A stretch of 64,000 bases of DNA from Campylorhamphus procurvoides (Eukaryota; Chordata; Aves; Passeriformes; Dendrocolaptidae), in assembly GCA_013396655.1 (NCBI GenBank), contig WBMV01005979.1, forward strand, positions 675,744 through 739,743, read 5' to 3'. How positions within the stretch are numbered: position 1 is the first letter of the stretch; every line of letters begins with the position of its first letter. Positions 52,408 through 64,000 of the stretch are shown piece by piece. The notes under the pieces are model-generated. The model was given only the letters and a program-made list of their open reading frames with translations, was not told the origin of the DNA and made no database searches. The translations under genes were made by a program, and so were the position numbers.

Positions 52408-53005
52408 AAAGATATTTCCAGTTGAACTACAGCAACTTAAACTCAATCAGGATGATTTCTAAGCCATAGGTGGCAGTTGCCATTGAACATAGACTATGTG
52501 GGATAAGAGGAAGACAGCTAATTTGTAGTGATCCTGGCATTTGCTTAAATCAGAGTCCTGTAAAACTAGAATTACTGCTGACAGTCCTTTTGAAGGAGAA
52601 ATCCAAATGTACAAGCTGGGATTTACTGCTGGAAGAAAAGCAGTGTTATATTCCCACTGCTTTTACATGTTACTAGAAGCTGTTATGCCTGTTTATACAT
52701 CCAGTGTCAGCCGGAGCAACATCAGTGAGCTTAGTTTTCTCTCTCAGCAGCAGTACCTTCTGCATTCTTGTGGCAGGCGCCTTCAGTGTCAATCCTTGGG
52801 GCAGCACAAGACAGTTGCCCTTGCTGCTGGGAAACCTTGAAAGCACTCAGAGTACAGTCAGGCCTCTGTTTTGAAAAACCCATTGATTCCACAGACCCAG
52901 AGATTTGTGTAGTTGCCAAATTCCCTCCAAAATTCAGTACTTAATGCCTGCTGTGTGCATAGTACTCCTGAAAATCCATTCAGTCTTCTAAGTCATCTAT
53001 TTGCT

Positions 53006-53040
53006 GCTAACAGAAGCAAACGTGCTAACAGAAGCAACGT
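53006..53040. repeat. Short tandem duplication
   Basis: Two adjacent 17-18 base units beginning GCTAACAGAAGCAA, about 100 bases before the e21 acceptor. Confidence 0.8.
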
Positions 53041-53139
53041 TTCAGAAGGGTATTATTTATTAAGTCTTGTGATGATGTTTTGTGAAAATTCTATGGAAAT
53101 ATGCGATATTATAGGAGTGTTTGTTTTTGTCAAACACAG

Positions 53140-53308
53140 GATGACAGCAAACAGGCGCAGTTCTTAGCTTTGGCAGTAGTCTACTTTATTTCTGTTCTGA
53201 TGGTCTCCAAATACCGTGATATACTGGAACCACAGCGAGAAACTGCGAGGTCTGGGAGCCAGGCAGGTAGAAATATCAGACAAGAAATAAATTCACCAAC
53301 AAGTACAG
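53140..53308 (+). CDS. NBEA: NBEA exon e21
   Basis: 169 bases, entering in phase 0 and leaving one base (G). It encodes [20 protein letters not shown], then [20 protein letters not shown] and ...EINSPTST. The hydrophobic [15 protein letters not shown] stretch is a buried helix of the solenoid rather than a membrane segment. Acceptor AAACACAG, donor CAG|gtaatt. Confidence 0.97.
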
Positions 53309-54702
53309 GTAATTTTGTTTTCTTCAAATTTTATTTGCTTGGGGTTTTTTAGAATTGTAATTATTTTACAAATTATTTTTAGTGAGTAGCTTAAGATCCT
53401 AATAGGAAATTACATACTACTTTCTTCCTATATAATTTGTTTTTTTTAAATACATTGGCAGATTTCAAGCATTCTGTATATTTGCTTATAGGGTAATGCT
53501 AATTTTCATTTGTATATTGCTTTTTTATGCCTCTATTTTTCTCTAAAAAACTAATTAGAAGGAAACAGGGTTCCTAATGAAGTTTAAGTTGTAAAGTACA
53601 AGATGGTTGACCAACACAGCTTCCTGAATCTGTTTTGTGTTAGGAAGAACACATACCTTTAACTCTATAGCATGAAACGAATAAACAGCAAACACAGCTG
53701 CTTGCCCATGTGAACTCCTTTTGTTTGAGTGAGGAGGTTTGTGAAAGGGTAGTAGTGGAGGACTGAGAATTTTCTTGGAGTCCTGCTATGTTGGTGCCTA
53801 CATTTAAAAGCCTGTGGTAACAGTATAATACAAAGGAAACATTGCTATTGTCTTCTTTGACTGAACTGTTTGTGATTTTTATTAGTAATAGTAGTGATTT
53901 TTACTAGCATGTGTTCTTCAGCCTGAAAGGGAGGGAGTCTGTTAGTTGTCAGAAGCCGTCAGAAATGAGGGAGACAAACTTTACTCCATTTAATTTCAAA
54001 TCTATTGTACTGTCAGTCCAATAGGTTTTATTTCAAGTCTAAATGGATTGATTATAAGTCTACCTTCTGTGTTAAAAGAGCTGAAAACAGTAGTTGAATT
54101 TGTCCATGAAACTTTTAATGTGTGTTTTTGTTCTTGTATTGATCTTTAATTACTTTCTTCATTTATGGAGTTGCTAGTTTTCATTTTTCATAGAATTTAT
54201 CTTCCAATTTATGTTATATCTACATTTAGTCATTATTTTGATTCATCATGATGTTTTAATTTGCTACTTTTACCTAATTGTTAAAGTCAATGTGCTTGCA
54301 GGCTTTCCATTTTAAATATACTACATGAACATAGTCAGTTATGAGAAATCATAATTTTTTGTGCCTTCCTGATTATATGTTATGGTTCTGCAATAAGCAA
54401 CTGCTAGTTTCAGTGAGCTATTTCATCCATTCTCGTCTTATCTATTTGCATATATATCTCTCTCTCTCTCCGTGTCTCCTTTTCCCCATAAATGTTGCTC
54501 TTGAAGTGCCCAAATAATAGGTATGCTCTTTCCTATCTCTTGATACAGAACTTGTTTTTTCCCTTTAGAAATGCTTTTTTTTGTTTATAATGCCATATTT
54601 GCATGTTTCAATGAGATAGGATATCTGTCATGGATCCACAGTGGACCAGGCCACACATGAATACTAGCTGGCTCACATTTGATTCCATGATTTTCTCCAC
54701 AG
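53309..54702 (+). other. NBEA intron e21-e22
   Basis: 1.4 kb AT-rich intron with a short CT run at 54458-54471. No other feature recognised. Confidence 0.85.
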
Positions 54703-54798
54703 TTGTGGTCATACCATCTATCCCTCACCCAAGTTTGAACCATGGATTCCTTGCCAAGTTAATTCCTGAGCAGAGCTTTGCCCACTCATTTTACAAAG
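54703..54798 (+). CDS. NBEA: NBEA exon e22: symmetric 96-base exon
   Basis: 96 bases, phase 1 at both ends. TT completes G|TT (valine), followed by VVIPSIPHPSLNHGFLAKLI and PEQSFAHSFYK, with G left for the next exon. This matches neurobeachin text after INSPTST. Because both ends share phase 1, leaving it out would keep the frame, so it could be a cassette exon (inference). Acceptor TTCTCCACAG, donor AAAG|gtaata. The open frame from 54630 reads into it through intron only by chance. Confidence 0.93.
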
Positions 54799-55373
54799 GT
54801 AATATTAACATCATCTCCTAACCTGTTTGGGTGTTCTTATTTAATGTAATGCAATTCAAGAACTAACTGTGATGTTATTGTTGATAAACAAGTATACGCC
54901 TCAGGTTACATGGAGATCAGACCTGATGAGACCTTTAAAACTTTAACTTCCTGCCTACATTTCTCTAGAAAATCTCTTTCCCACTTTTACGACCATTTAT
55001 TATCTTATTATGAAATAAAATAACTTTAAAAAAGCAGTCAGGAGGAGGGAATGGATACAGGAAAATTTAAATGCTTTTGGTTTGTGGTTATTCTGCTACA
55101 AAATTAGGTCCATAACAATAAAATCAGGCCTATTTTAAAAATATTGCATACTGCATAAAGTATGTAGTACTTTTGTAGTATTCCCTTTCCCTATATCTTT
55201 TCCTGTTCTTTTGCCTTCCTTTCTCGCTTTTTTCCTTGCCTTCTTGATGGTATGTAAACCTCTGATATTGTATGTGAATTATTTTATGGCTGTTAGTTAA
55301 TGTGCTGTGCTGTCTTTTTATTGAAGAAAATCAATTTTGTTACCAGAGCAACGATTATATGTTTTGGGGCTGA

Positions 55374-55405
55374 TTTGTTTTGTTTTGTTTGTTTGTTTGT
55401 TTGAA
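55374..55405. repeat. GTTT microsatellite
   Basis: TTTTG and GTTT units, about seven in all. Confidence 0.85.
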
Positions 55406-56110
55406 TAGATGCTATATAAGGTAGGAATATGGGCTTTTTCTTTCATTACGTGAAAACAAAAGAAACTTACTTGAATGTAACTTCAACCAAGCTTGCATCT
55501 ATGAAATGTTACATTTCCACATTTATTTGCATGCATGGCATTGTGAACACAGAAATATAAAACAGGTTAAAAAATTTAATCTGATGAAAGTGTTCTCGGT
55601 ATAACTTTGTACAAATTTTTTGTGGGTTAAAAGATTGTTTTATAAAAAGCACAAGCGATTTAGGATGCACCCAGTTTATAAAGGGCAAAAATAGTTAATT
55701 TCCTACGTAAGTAATAAGGTGACATGTCCATCATATGCTGTTCTGGGAGCATTATGTTAAAATATTTATTACATCAGCTTAAGCTATCACTGTGTTAAAA
55801 TGGCACTTAAACTTTGGTGTGTGCATGTGTGTATATTAAAAATTTCTTTAATTTATAACAGCGAGTAAGCCAGGGTTTGTGGTTTTGATTCATAGAACTA
55901 TTGTCTGCCATACAAAGAAAAAAATATTTTGCATTACTCAATTTCCTCATGTAACATTTGCTGTTCTGACATTGTTGTATTTGTATGATTTAATCCATCA
56001 TTGATAGAAAAAGGAATCATTTGATCTTAACTCAGAAGAGTACTACAGTACTACACAAGAAATCCCTAAAACTTCATTCAGTATTGATTTATCTCCTTTT
56101 TATTTTCTTT

Positions 56111-56190
56111 GTGGTTTTTTTTTGAGTTTTTGGGAAGGGATTGAGGTTTGTTTATTGGTTGGTTGGTTGTTTTGGGGTTGATTTTTTTTG
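56111..56190. repeat. T/G-rich low-complexity tract
   Basis: Mostly T and G, including GGTTGGTTGGTTG and runs of T. Followed at 56225-56252 by ATT/GTT triplets. Confidence 0.8.
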
Positions 56191-56224
56191 CATTTAGAGC
56201 ATGTTTCTGTGTATCAGACATATC

Positions 56225-56252
56225 GATATTATTATTATTGTTGTTGTTATTA
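56225..56252. repeat. ATT/GTT triplet run
   Basis: (ATT)4 passing into (GTT)3-4. Confidence 0.8.
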
Positions 56253-57987
56253 ATTTATTGCAATTTAAAGACATTTTAATTTTTAATAAGTTTAATCCAA
56301 TAAAAATACATTATGCAACATAAGTGACATGATATTTCTATTTGGAAAAAGCTTTACATTTGATATGGTAAAGGCAGAGGAAAACCAAATAGTTTTTCTT
56401 CTTCTGCACAAGTAATACCTGAATAAAATATATGCATCAAAAGCAGAAAAAAAGATTAAGAAGAAATGGCAGCAGTCATACAAACTCATCAAAATATTTA
56501 ATATAAAGTATTTTTAAGAAATATGTCTTCTATAATATCATCTCTAGGACTTGGTTTGCATTGAGTTCAAGTAAAATAGTTTTGTTTTCAAAATAGTTCG
56601 ATAGTGATATAGTAAAACTGTGGTCAGGATACAAAAGAAAAGTGGTTGGCTTTAGAAATAAAATATGCAATAAAGAAAATGTTATCTCTGGCTAATTATT
56701 ATATTTGTTGATATCATCACATCCTTCCAGGTTTTAATTCTCTACATCTAACTGTGTCACCCATTAGAGAGGAAAAATATTTCTACTTTTTATATTCTGA
56801 ACTCAGTTCCTCAGTTTTGAACACGAGCAAGAAATTAAATAAAAAAAAAATTGCCAACTCTGTCAGGAAAGGCTAAAAAGCAAAATACTTTGACATTTCA
56901 AGAATCTTTTGTTCCAGTGGTTAAGCCAATTGGTTTCTTTTTAGTGATCTGACTTACTTTCAGGTGTTGGCAGCAAACATGTAATATTTGAATATTATTT
57001 CAAATTTTAAGTTATTTTAACTTAATACAGAGTGGTTTCATTTAAAATTAAATACACATTTTTAAAGCAAAGTCCTATTTATTAAAAAAAAAAGGATAGA
57101 ACATCATTTGTTACCTGGAAGTGAAGTCTTTATATTGTATTCTTTCCATGACACTAAATGGATATAAAGAACTCATAATTTGTCAATCCAGGAAATTCTA
57201 TCATAATTGTTAGAACTGTATGAGAAAAAATCTCTATAAATTAAGGGAGAGGGATTTGGTCCTTAAAAATTCATTTATCTCTTTTTAGTAGATGGAACCT
57301 AATTAGAAATTTGCCAGGGGAAAGGCAAAATAGTATGTATACTAGCAGTATTTGAATAAGATACTGACTTTGTTCTTCGTGATGTGCCTTTTTTTTTAAA
57401 TTTTTGTAGGGCAGCATCTTTAGTTAAAATCTCTTAGACGTCATTATACTTGATATGAAACTCTGGTTCTCATAATAAAAAATGTTGAAGTTTGCCAAGT
57501 CTACTGATGTTATTGCATATAGACAAAACACAGTATTGAAATAAAAGACTTTTAAACATGTTTTGCAGGGAAATATATTCTAGTTTTAGTTACAAATGTT
57601 TGTAGGTGGGAAAATAATGCTTCTTTTACTGTTATTCAAATATTGTTCATAAGCTAGATGTTATCCTATCGTGCCTGAAGGTGCTTCCCAGGAAGGAAAA
57701 AACAGTAGTGTTCATGACTACCATTTAACAATAAACATGCTTATTTCTTTATAATATTCTGTACTTCTGTGTTTATGTTTCTATCTAAGCTGATCCACTG
57801 GGACAAGAAAAATGTAGCTCAGCCTGTAGATTTACTCCGCATCATGTTTGTTGAAAGTGCTTGGGTTTCTCCTCCTTCTTTCTGGTAACTTTAAAGGGTC
57901 TGCAGTATTTCTAAAACAGTCAGTGCTTAGTCAGACAATGCAGAACATGCAAAAAGAAAAGAAAGCTCTCCCTCTTCAAGTTAGGTC

Positions 57988-58112
57988 ATATATAGTATTA
58001 CTCTTATATCTATTATAGATATTACTCTTATATCTATTACTCTTATATCTATTACTCTTATATCTATTATAGATAATACTATATCTATATATAGTATTAC
58101 TCTTATATCTTT
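57988..58112. repeat. 15-base AT-rich minisatellite
   Basis: About five copies of a unit ATTACTCTTATATCT, with three tandem copies in the middle. Separated by near-palindromic TATCTATTATAGATA and a second palindrome-like stretch around 58075-58100. Confidence 0.85.
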
Positions 58113-58728
58113 GAAATAATTCACTGTCATCATCTCAAGTAAAATAGCAGATCAGATCTATTCTCTTGCATACAAAGATTGTCTGAGAAATGCAGTCCTA
58201 CAAAAGTAATGTTGCCAGACTTGCTTCTGTCTGTTCATACTACCAAAGAATTCATTACAATAAGAATTAAGTAAACAAAATATGGAGGTGTAGTAAAGAT
58301 GGGAATAGCATTAAAAATGATTGACCAAAAGCTCTGTACTGGATTTTCAGGTTTTTATTTCAAAATCATCAGTCATAGGTGAGTTGGACTTTCTGGAAAA
58401 TATTAGTAGTGAATCAATATCTGAGCTAATCATCCTAATCTCCCTTAAAAATATATGAAGTCAAAGCATGTTTAGGGTACAATTCATCTAACCTACTGTA
58501 AGTTGGTCACTAGATATGCTTATCTTTTTCCATTCACTGTAGATGTCGTTGTAGACCCCTGTTTTGGTCAGATCTTTCCTGACTCCTGAGACTAGGCATA
58601 AGTGAACTCCAGACAAAAAAATTGCCTTATGACAAAAGCTGGAATGAAACTCTTTGATGTCAGGCACTAAATCCAAGATAATGACATTATGTGCCTTAGT
58701 AATATCACCATCCATAGCATAGTTTGTT

Positions 58729-58758
58729 ACATATATATATATATATATACACATATAT
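58729..58758. repeat. TA dinucleotide microsatellite
   Basis: (AT)n of about ten units flanked by ACAT. Confidence 0.9.
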
Positions 58759-59008
58759 GTTCTTCTTTATGACTACTACATGTATATGTTTGAAAGTTGG
58801 AACTATAGATCCATCTAAACAATTACATAATGTCTTCAACCTAATGATTGACAGGCATATTATCTTTGTACCTGACATTGATAAATCTGAGCAATGCATA
58901 TCATTGTCACTCTAAAAGCCCCTTATATCTTCTCTACCCATCCAACAGTGTGCAGTGCAACTAACCTGCACCTTTCTCCACTGCAAAGTAACTTTAAATA
59001 CTGATTTG

Positions 59009-59040
59009 GGTATATGTATATATATATATATACACACACA
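59009..59040. repeat. TA/CA dinucleotide microsatellite
   Basis: (TA)n passing into (CA)n. Confidence 0.9.
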
Positions 59041-61419
59041 GAAGGGTGAAGATAATCACAGTAAGCAAAGCTCCTGCCTGTGGAAGACAGTCAAGCGTCT
59101 TCTGTTTTATTTTACAAGCAAATACATGAAATTAATCTTAACATCAGAGGAGCTTCAGGTCTTTGTTGGATGGTTATCAAGACTTATAAGGCTTCTGCCT
59201 TAATGGGACATTCAGAGAGTGCATCTGAGCAGTGGAACTCACCAATTCCCATAGGCCTCTTAAGATAAAAGTGTGTCAGTCAAGACAGTATTAGTGGCAA
59301 TTTATTGGTCAGCAAGAACAACCCTTGTGAACTAAGCATAAAGTACTTAAATTTTTATTTCTGAAATGAGAGCAGTTAGAGTAGCTTAAAAAATACTGTT
59401 TTGTTCTCTGCTGTTTCCTTTGGTTAGATAGGGATATTTTTCCTAAATTGGTATGAAAATATCTCTGTTATGTCTGGAAGGTGTGGAAGTAGAGACTGAA
59501 AAACAGAGTAGCCCTTTCTCTTACCAGCAGAGGGTAATCAGTACATATTTTGAGAGAGAAGAATCTTTTCATTGGAATAAGAGAAATAGAGGAGCATGTC
59601 ATCTCCTGTCAGAAACAGCTAAATAGCCTTATAATGTAAAACAATGTAACCTCTTCAAATTATAGCTACAAATCTGAAGTAGATTTAGCCATGGTGGTCA
59701 AGATCACCTAAGCTGAGTTTTCTCAGTTCTGGTTGTTATTGAAGCTATCCTTGCTTACCTTGAAGGTTTATTCGACTGTTTCTTTCAACAGTGCTTCCAG
59801 ATCTACAGCAATGGATAAGTGTGAATGTATTTTTTGTTACACTTCATCTGGCAGCCTCTTAGTTACTGAGAACACAGTTAATGTTCACCAAGTAATGAAT
59901 AGGTATTTTCAGTTGAAAATGGATATTTCCAGTTAGCATTAATCAAGTGTTTCAGAAATGAAAGCATTACAACAGTGCAATTCACCTTATAATATACTGT
60001 GTGAAGAAAATCAGTATGTAGGTTATCACAAACTTTTATAAGAAATGGATTGACTTTTCCACTCCCTTGCTACCACTGTCTGTATTTTTTCCAAAGCACT
60101 GTAAATGAATAGATTTCTTAAAGGTATGTGCTGAAGATGGACTGGAAGCTATTGATTTTTTTTTCCTTGACAGAACAAACTATATTAAAAGGTTGCAGGA
60201 ACAGCTTTTTCTATGAAGACAAGTAAAGCATTGAGTTTTTCAGATCTCCTAGGTATACAGTGTTCTGGTAATTACATTGCTACACTGTTGTTTGTATTCC
60301 TAATGTAGTAGTGTAGATATTTCCAGACTATTTTTAAATTATTTTGCATAGTGGTAGCAGTCTAACTATACAAAGTGGACAAAAGGACTAATTGTTTTCA
60401 AGAAAAGGGAATTTTATAAGGAATGTGGCTGATAATCATGATAGACATAAAATTCCCATTCTACTGAATTTCTGCCTGCTGCTTAAAATAATCATACTAG
60501 TCTTCTGATGAAATATATGCTGCTTATGCAAACCACATCTAAGATGATGTCCATTAGAAGATCATGAGAGAGTAATGAATACATCTTAATGTATTATTTA
60601 TTGCCCTTCACCAGCTACTTAAGGCATCACAGGAGATGTTTGCACATATATTTTATTATTAATTGATTAATCATTACGTATGCATGAAGCAGTTGTAATA
60701 GGGATTTTTTGTATGTAACATCAATATTTATTTTAATTTCTTTGTACAAATTACGGATGGTTTAAAAGTTTTTGAGTTTTCGAAGCAGGGCTTAAACCAA
60801 AATGTTTTTAGTGTAAGTTTCACATGGAGCATACACTGCTTCACTGTTAACTTTTGTTACTGGGTGCAGTAGCCTGGGCGACCAATTTTTATTTATTTAT
60901 TTATTTTGCAAGACATGTCTAATTACAAAAAGATCATCTTTCTCAGCATGTATCAGAAATATAGATACTATAATAGGAACCTGTAACTTACTTTTTAATG
61001 GTATGAATTTGAGTTTACACAACAAAAAAAAATAAATAAATGGAAAAAATAGGAACTGAAAAACCTAGGGAAATTCACCTAGGAAAAAAATACATGTTAG
61101 CATATTGTTCCTATTTTTTTTTTCAAAATTTACACACCTAGTTTTATATTCTGAAGTTGACATTTCTTTAATACAACTTCTCATTTTCTTATTTTTATCT
61201 TCAGTCTTTTTTAGTTAATGCTTTAGTAATGCTTTGGTTTAAAGGTACTGGCATTTTGTTTGGCAATCAGGTAATCAGTCAGACTGATGTCTTATCCATC
61301 TAAAACTGAGTGAAAGAGGTTTGATTAGTAGAGAAGAATTAAGATATTGAATAAAGACAACTCCTAAAAAGGTCAAGAGTTATGTGTGTAATAAGTGGCT
61401 CTTTCAATATCCTTTCCAT

Positions 61420-61860
61420 GGTCAAGGTAGAAAGAAGCACCCTGTGTCCCTTCCTGAGGGACTGCGGGGAAAGAAACAAACAGGAAGACTTTTGAGGAGT
61501 TTGAGCACATAGAAGCAATTTCCAGTGAGAGAAAGAGATGATGTCTGCTTAGGTGTGTTAACCTGTGATATGTTTCCTAGCTGAGAGCTAGATCCTCTCT
61601 CCTCACAAATCCACTCTGGATAAAAGGAAATTCCCAACCCACTGCATTAAATTGCCTGTGTCAAGATCTGTGCCCTTCCAACTGCCAGCCCACACCACAG
61701 TCTTTCAGAACTGACCTTCCTCAACCCTCTTGTTTTCAGCGATGTTGCTTCTGCCCTCAGCCATGTATGTCAGAGCCCTCGGGTATCCCTGCTGGAGCCT
61801 TTTCCTCTGCCCAGCCAGAATCTGCCATGGCATGTGTGCTGCCTCCACCTCTTTGTGTGC
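61420..61860. other. GC-richer anonymous intronic segment
   Basis: Stands out from the AT-rich surroundings in composition. Short open frames on the - strand have no recognisable product. It may be an old retroelement piece, but no diagnostic motif was identified. Confidence 0.35.
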
Positions 61861-64000
61861 CTTAGAAATAACAGAATCTCATGAAATCTGTTAGTGGGAC
61901 ATGAACAAATTTGCCTATTAACGCATAGTTGCATGAAGAATAATACCAGCCAGATTGCCAAAATGCGTAGATGTTATGTGCTTGCGCCATGACCAGGATC
62001 ACTAGAAAGGGAATTTTTACTCTGGATCCTTTATAGCTATCATACAGAAATGGGAATGTCAGCAGAAAAGAAGGACATGTGTAGATACAGAGCATCTTGG
62101 ACTCCTAATTCTTCTTTTAGGGTGATTTTTTTTCCTGTTGTGCCTCATCCTCTGAGGACGTTTCTATTGCATCTAGACTCTTGCTTACTCCTCTCAATGT
62201 ATTTTTAAATCAGACCCTTATTACTCTTTGATTCTTTCCCCATATTTAGTTTCCCATGTCAGTTTAATTGTGCTGCTTCTTATACATGAAAATTATTAAA
62301 CTGGTATTGTTAGGAAGAATTTTTCCACTCTCTTTTTATAGCTTAGAATTTAGGAGTTAATTAGTTTACTTTTCCACCTATGGAGGAAGCTGTAGTATCA
62401 CTGCCTAGCTGGAACGAAAGCATTTCCAGCTTGTAGTGCACTGTATCTGAAAGTTTGTAGAAAACTACAAAGGGGTATATAACAGGCAGCTATTAAGGTT
62501 ATCACCCATGCCTTAAGATAGCTGTACAGAAAACAATTCATAAATTCTCCAGTGCACATGCATACTGAAAGGTGGCAGCAACTCCTATATCAAGATTGCC
62601 CCAAACCTTCCATTGCCAAATGGTTCTATATTGTTTGCAGCAGAAATTTGACAAAGGTTTGGGATATTAGGACTTCCTGGTAATTTTTCAGCCAAACTGT
62701 AAGCACTTAAAAAAAAAAAAAAACCATACATTTTACTTTTGAAAAATTTCAGCTCATTTTTACTTTGTAGGGAGGTTTAATGAGATGAAAAAGATAAAAA
62801 GATTACAAGAATATACACAAATATACACACAATATTTCCATTTTTTAAGTAAATATTAAAAGCATTTTTATAATGTCATTTTTTTATAATGGCAAAATTG
62901 TATATATTTGCCTGGCATATAAAATGTCTCATTATTAAGTTAATAAACAGGGGGAGTGCGGGTTGTATTTTTTTGGCATATGGAAGCAGTGCAAGAGCTA
63001 TTTAGGTAACTCAGTAGGTTAAAACAATTACAATACACTTCATAAATCACAAGCAAACAAGATATTTTAGGGAAGCAGTGTGACGGATGAGGTCACAAGA
63101 TATACAATATGTCATTTAGTTAACTTAAACCCATATTTTTCCCATAATGTAGTAGATGAACTCATTAGTTACAATGAAAAACAGTAAGAAGGAGGCATCT
63201 GGCTTCCAACTGCCTGTTTCTGACAAGGTTAAGATCACCAGATCTAGTAATGTTTCTGCTTTGTCTACTGACATGGCCTTGTGCTGTAGAAAACTGATGA
63301 GGTTTCCTGAAAATTTAGTGGCTTAGTGTCACAGTGTTGTAACATACACAGATGCAATCAGTTGTGTCTTTGCTTCTGTTCATGTTGCCTTAAATATTTA
63401 GGATTTTTATAAAAGCATACACACTTCTGGTTTAAGAATTTTCTAAATCATTTTATGATGCAATTCATTCCTGGATTCTCAAGGCAACAGTAGTGTTGGG
63501 GCATGGTGTAAAAGAATACAGAACAGAACTTAGGGATATGGAGTGTTGTAACTAAAATTGCTTGGCTTTCGTGACCTATGCTAGGAAGTTTATCACTTCC
63601 CTAAAATAATACTAGGAATAATAATGCTGGTGAAGAAGATCTTGTAATACATCTTTTTCAGCCATATTTTTTTCACATATCCTAATTTGCTATATTATTT
63701 GAAAGCCAGTTATTAGGAAGTTTTTTCTATTCTGAATTTATTTTCCTTTGAGTCACAAAAGGTAAATCAGGCATTTTATACCCTTATTCACTTAGCTTGC
63801 TTGATGTTTTAAAAATGAGATTTAATGCATTGGACTTAGGTACTTTTTAGAGATTGCTGTTTGTAGTGATAAATCAGACTAACCTTAATTGGCTTAACGC
63901 AGCGTATTTGTATTAGATTTTGGAGACACAGTAAGAAAAGGAAAGATACAAATCTGATTTCTGTGGAAATCAAGTATCTCTACACTTGCTTGAATATAGA

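Larger units (their letters stand above)
51430..53139 (+). other. NBEA intron e20-e21
   Basis: 1.7 kb intron. A short AAT microsatellite (52390-52407) and a GC-richer anonymous stretch (about 52690-52920) with small open frames on both strands. A short tandem duplication (GCTAACAGAAGCAA twice) lies at 53006-53040. Confidence 0.8.
662..54798 (+). other. NBEA: NBEA (neurobeachin) gene, internal part, 22 exons
   Basis: Neurobeachin is a very large BEACH-family scaffold of neurons and endocrine cells. It acts in membrane trafficking of synaptic receptors and anchors protein kinase A through its RII subunit. Joining the 22 exons listed below gives one open frame of about 1231 codons (3694 bases) with matching phases at every junction. 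The protein agrees, as I remember it, almost residue for residue with mammalian neurobeachin. The paralogue LRBA is less likely: the large linker exon carries neurobeachin text such as TSFLFDKIPSQEEKLLPE and the AKAP helix. The segment corresponds roughly to residues 400-1600 of the ~2950-residue protein (my estimate). The start codon, first exons and the C-terminal PH-BEACH-WD40 part are outside the window. No disabling change is seen, so the gene looks intact. Confidence 0.97.
54799..64000 (+). other. NBEA intron after e22 (5' part)
   Basis: 9.2 kb without a recognisable exon. The next expected neurobeachin text (beginning ETPAAFPDT in mammals, from memory) is not found, so the intron continues past the window. 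It contains GT-rich tracts, TA/CA microsatellites, a 15-base minisatellite and a GC-richer anonymous block at 61420-61860. No nested gene recognised. Confidence 0.8.

Noticed and set aside
54630..54702. Open reading upstream of e22 beginning with ATG
   Set aside because: It is intronic read-through before a clear TTCTCCACAG acceptor; neurobeachin homology begins at 54703.
54799..64000. Nested gene such as MAB21L1, known to lie inside an NBEA intron in vertebrates
   Set aside because: No long open frame or recognisable MAB21-type protein occurs on either strand, so it must lie in a later intron outside the window.
1..64000. Prokaryotic features, CRISPR arrays, tRNA or rRNA genes
   Set aside because: The gene structure is vertebrate; no spaced direct repeats of CRISPR type and no RNA gene signature were seen.

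Overview
The window is eukaryotic, and almost certainly from a bird. It is AT-rich, with small exons separated by long introns. It carries avian-type CR1 retroposon tails and an LTR of a type I recognise from bird genomes. A passerine is possible but not proven.

All recognisable coding sequence belongs to one gene on the + strand: NBEA (neurobeachin). I resolve 22 consecutive internal exons (numbered e1-e22 here, because the true exon numbers cannot be seen) between 662 and 54798. They total 3694 coding bases, about 1231 codons, with every GT/AG junction phase-compatible and no in-frame stop. The segment runs from the end of the N-terminal concanavalin A-like domain, through the armadillo/DUF4704-type alpha-solenoid, into a 1023-base exon. 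That exon encodes the acidic, disordered linker with the PKA RII-binding (AKAP) helix. After it come the second helical block and the start of the next linker. The 5' end of the gene and the C-terminal DUF1088, PH-BEACH and WD40 parts lie outside the window.

Layout: 1-661 upstream intron; 662-1377 e1-e2; 1378-13621 a long intron that holds a ~2 kb exact tandem duplication around a single N; 13622-33114 e3-e13; 33115-34137 the large exon e14; 38172-39992 e15-e16; 46224-46232 a 9-base microexon e17 with a second possible donor 15 bases downstream; 48674-54798 e18-e22; 54799-64000 the start of another long intron with no exon I can recognise. No other protein-coding gene, RNA gene, promoter, CpG island, CRISPR array or bacterial feature was found. 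Introns contain CR1 fragments, one LTR fragment (present twice because of the duplication), microsatellites, a 15-base minisatellite and T/G-rich or A/C-rich tracts.

The points most worth checking are the apparent assembly false duplication at 4121-8107, the microexon with its tandem donor, and the symmetric 96-base exon e22. I see no novel gene system; the window is an ordinary slice of a very conserved neuronal gene.
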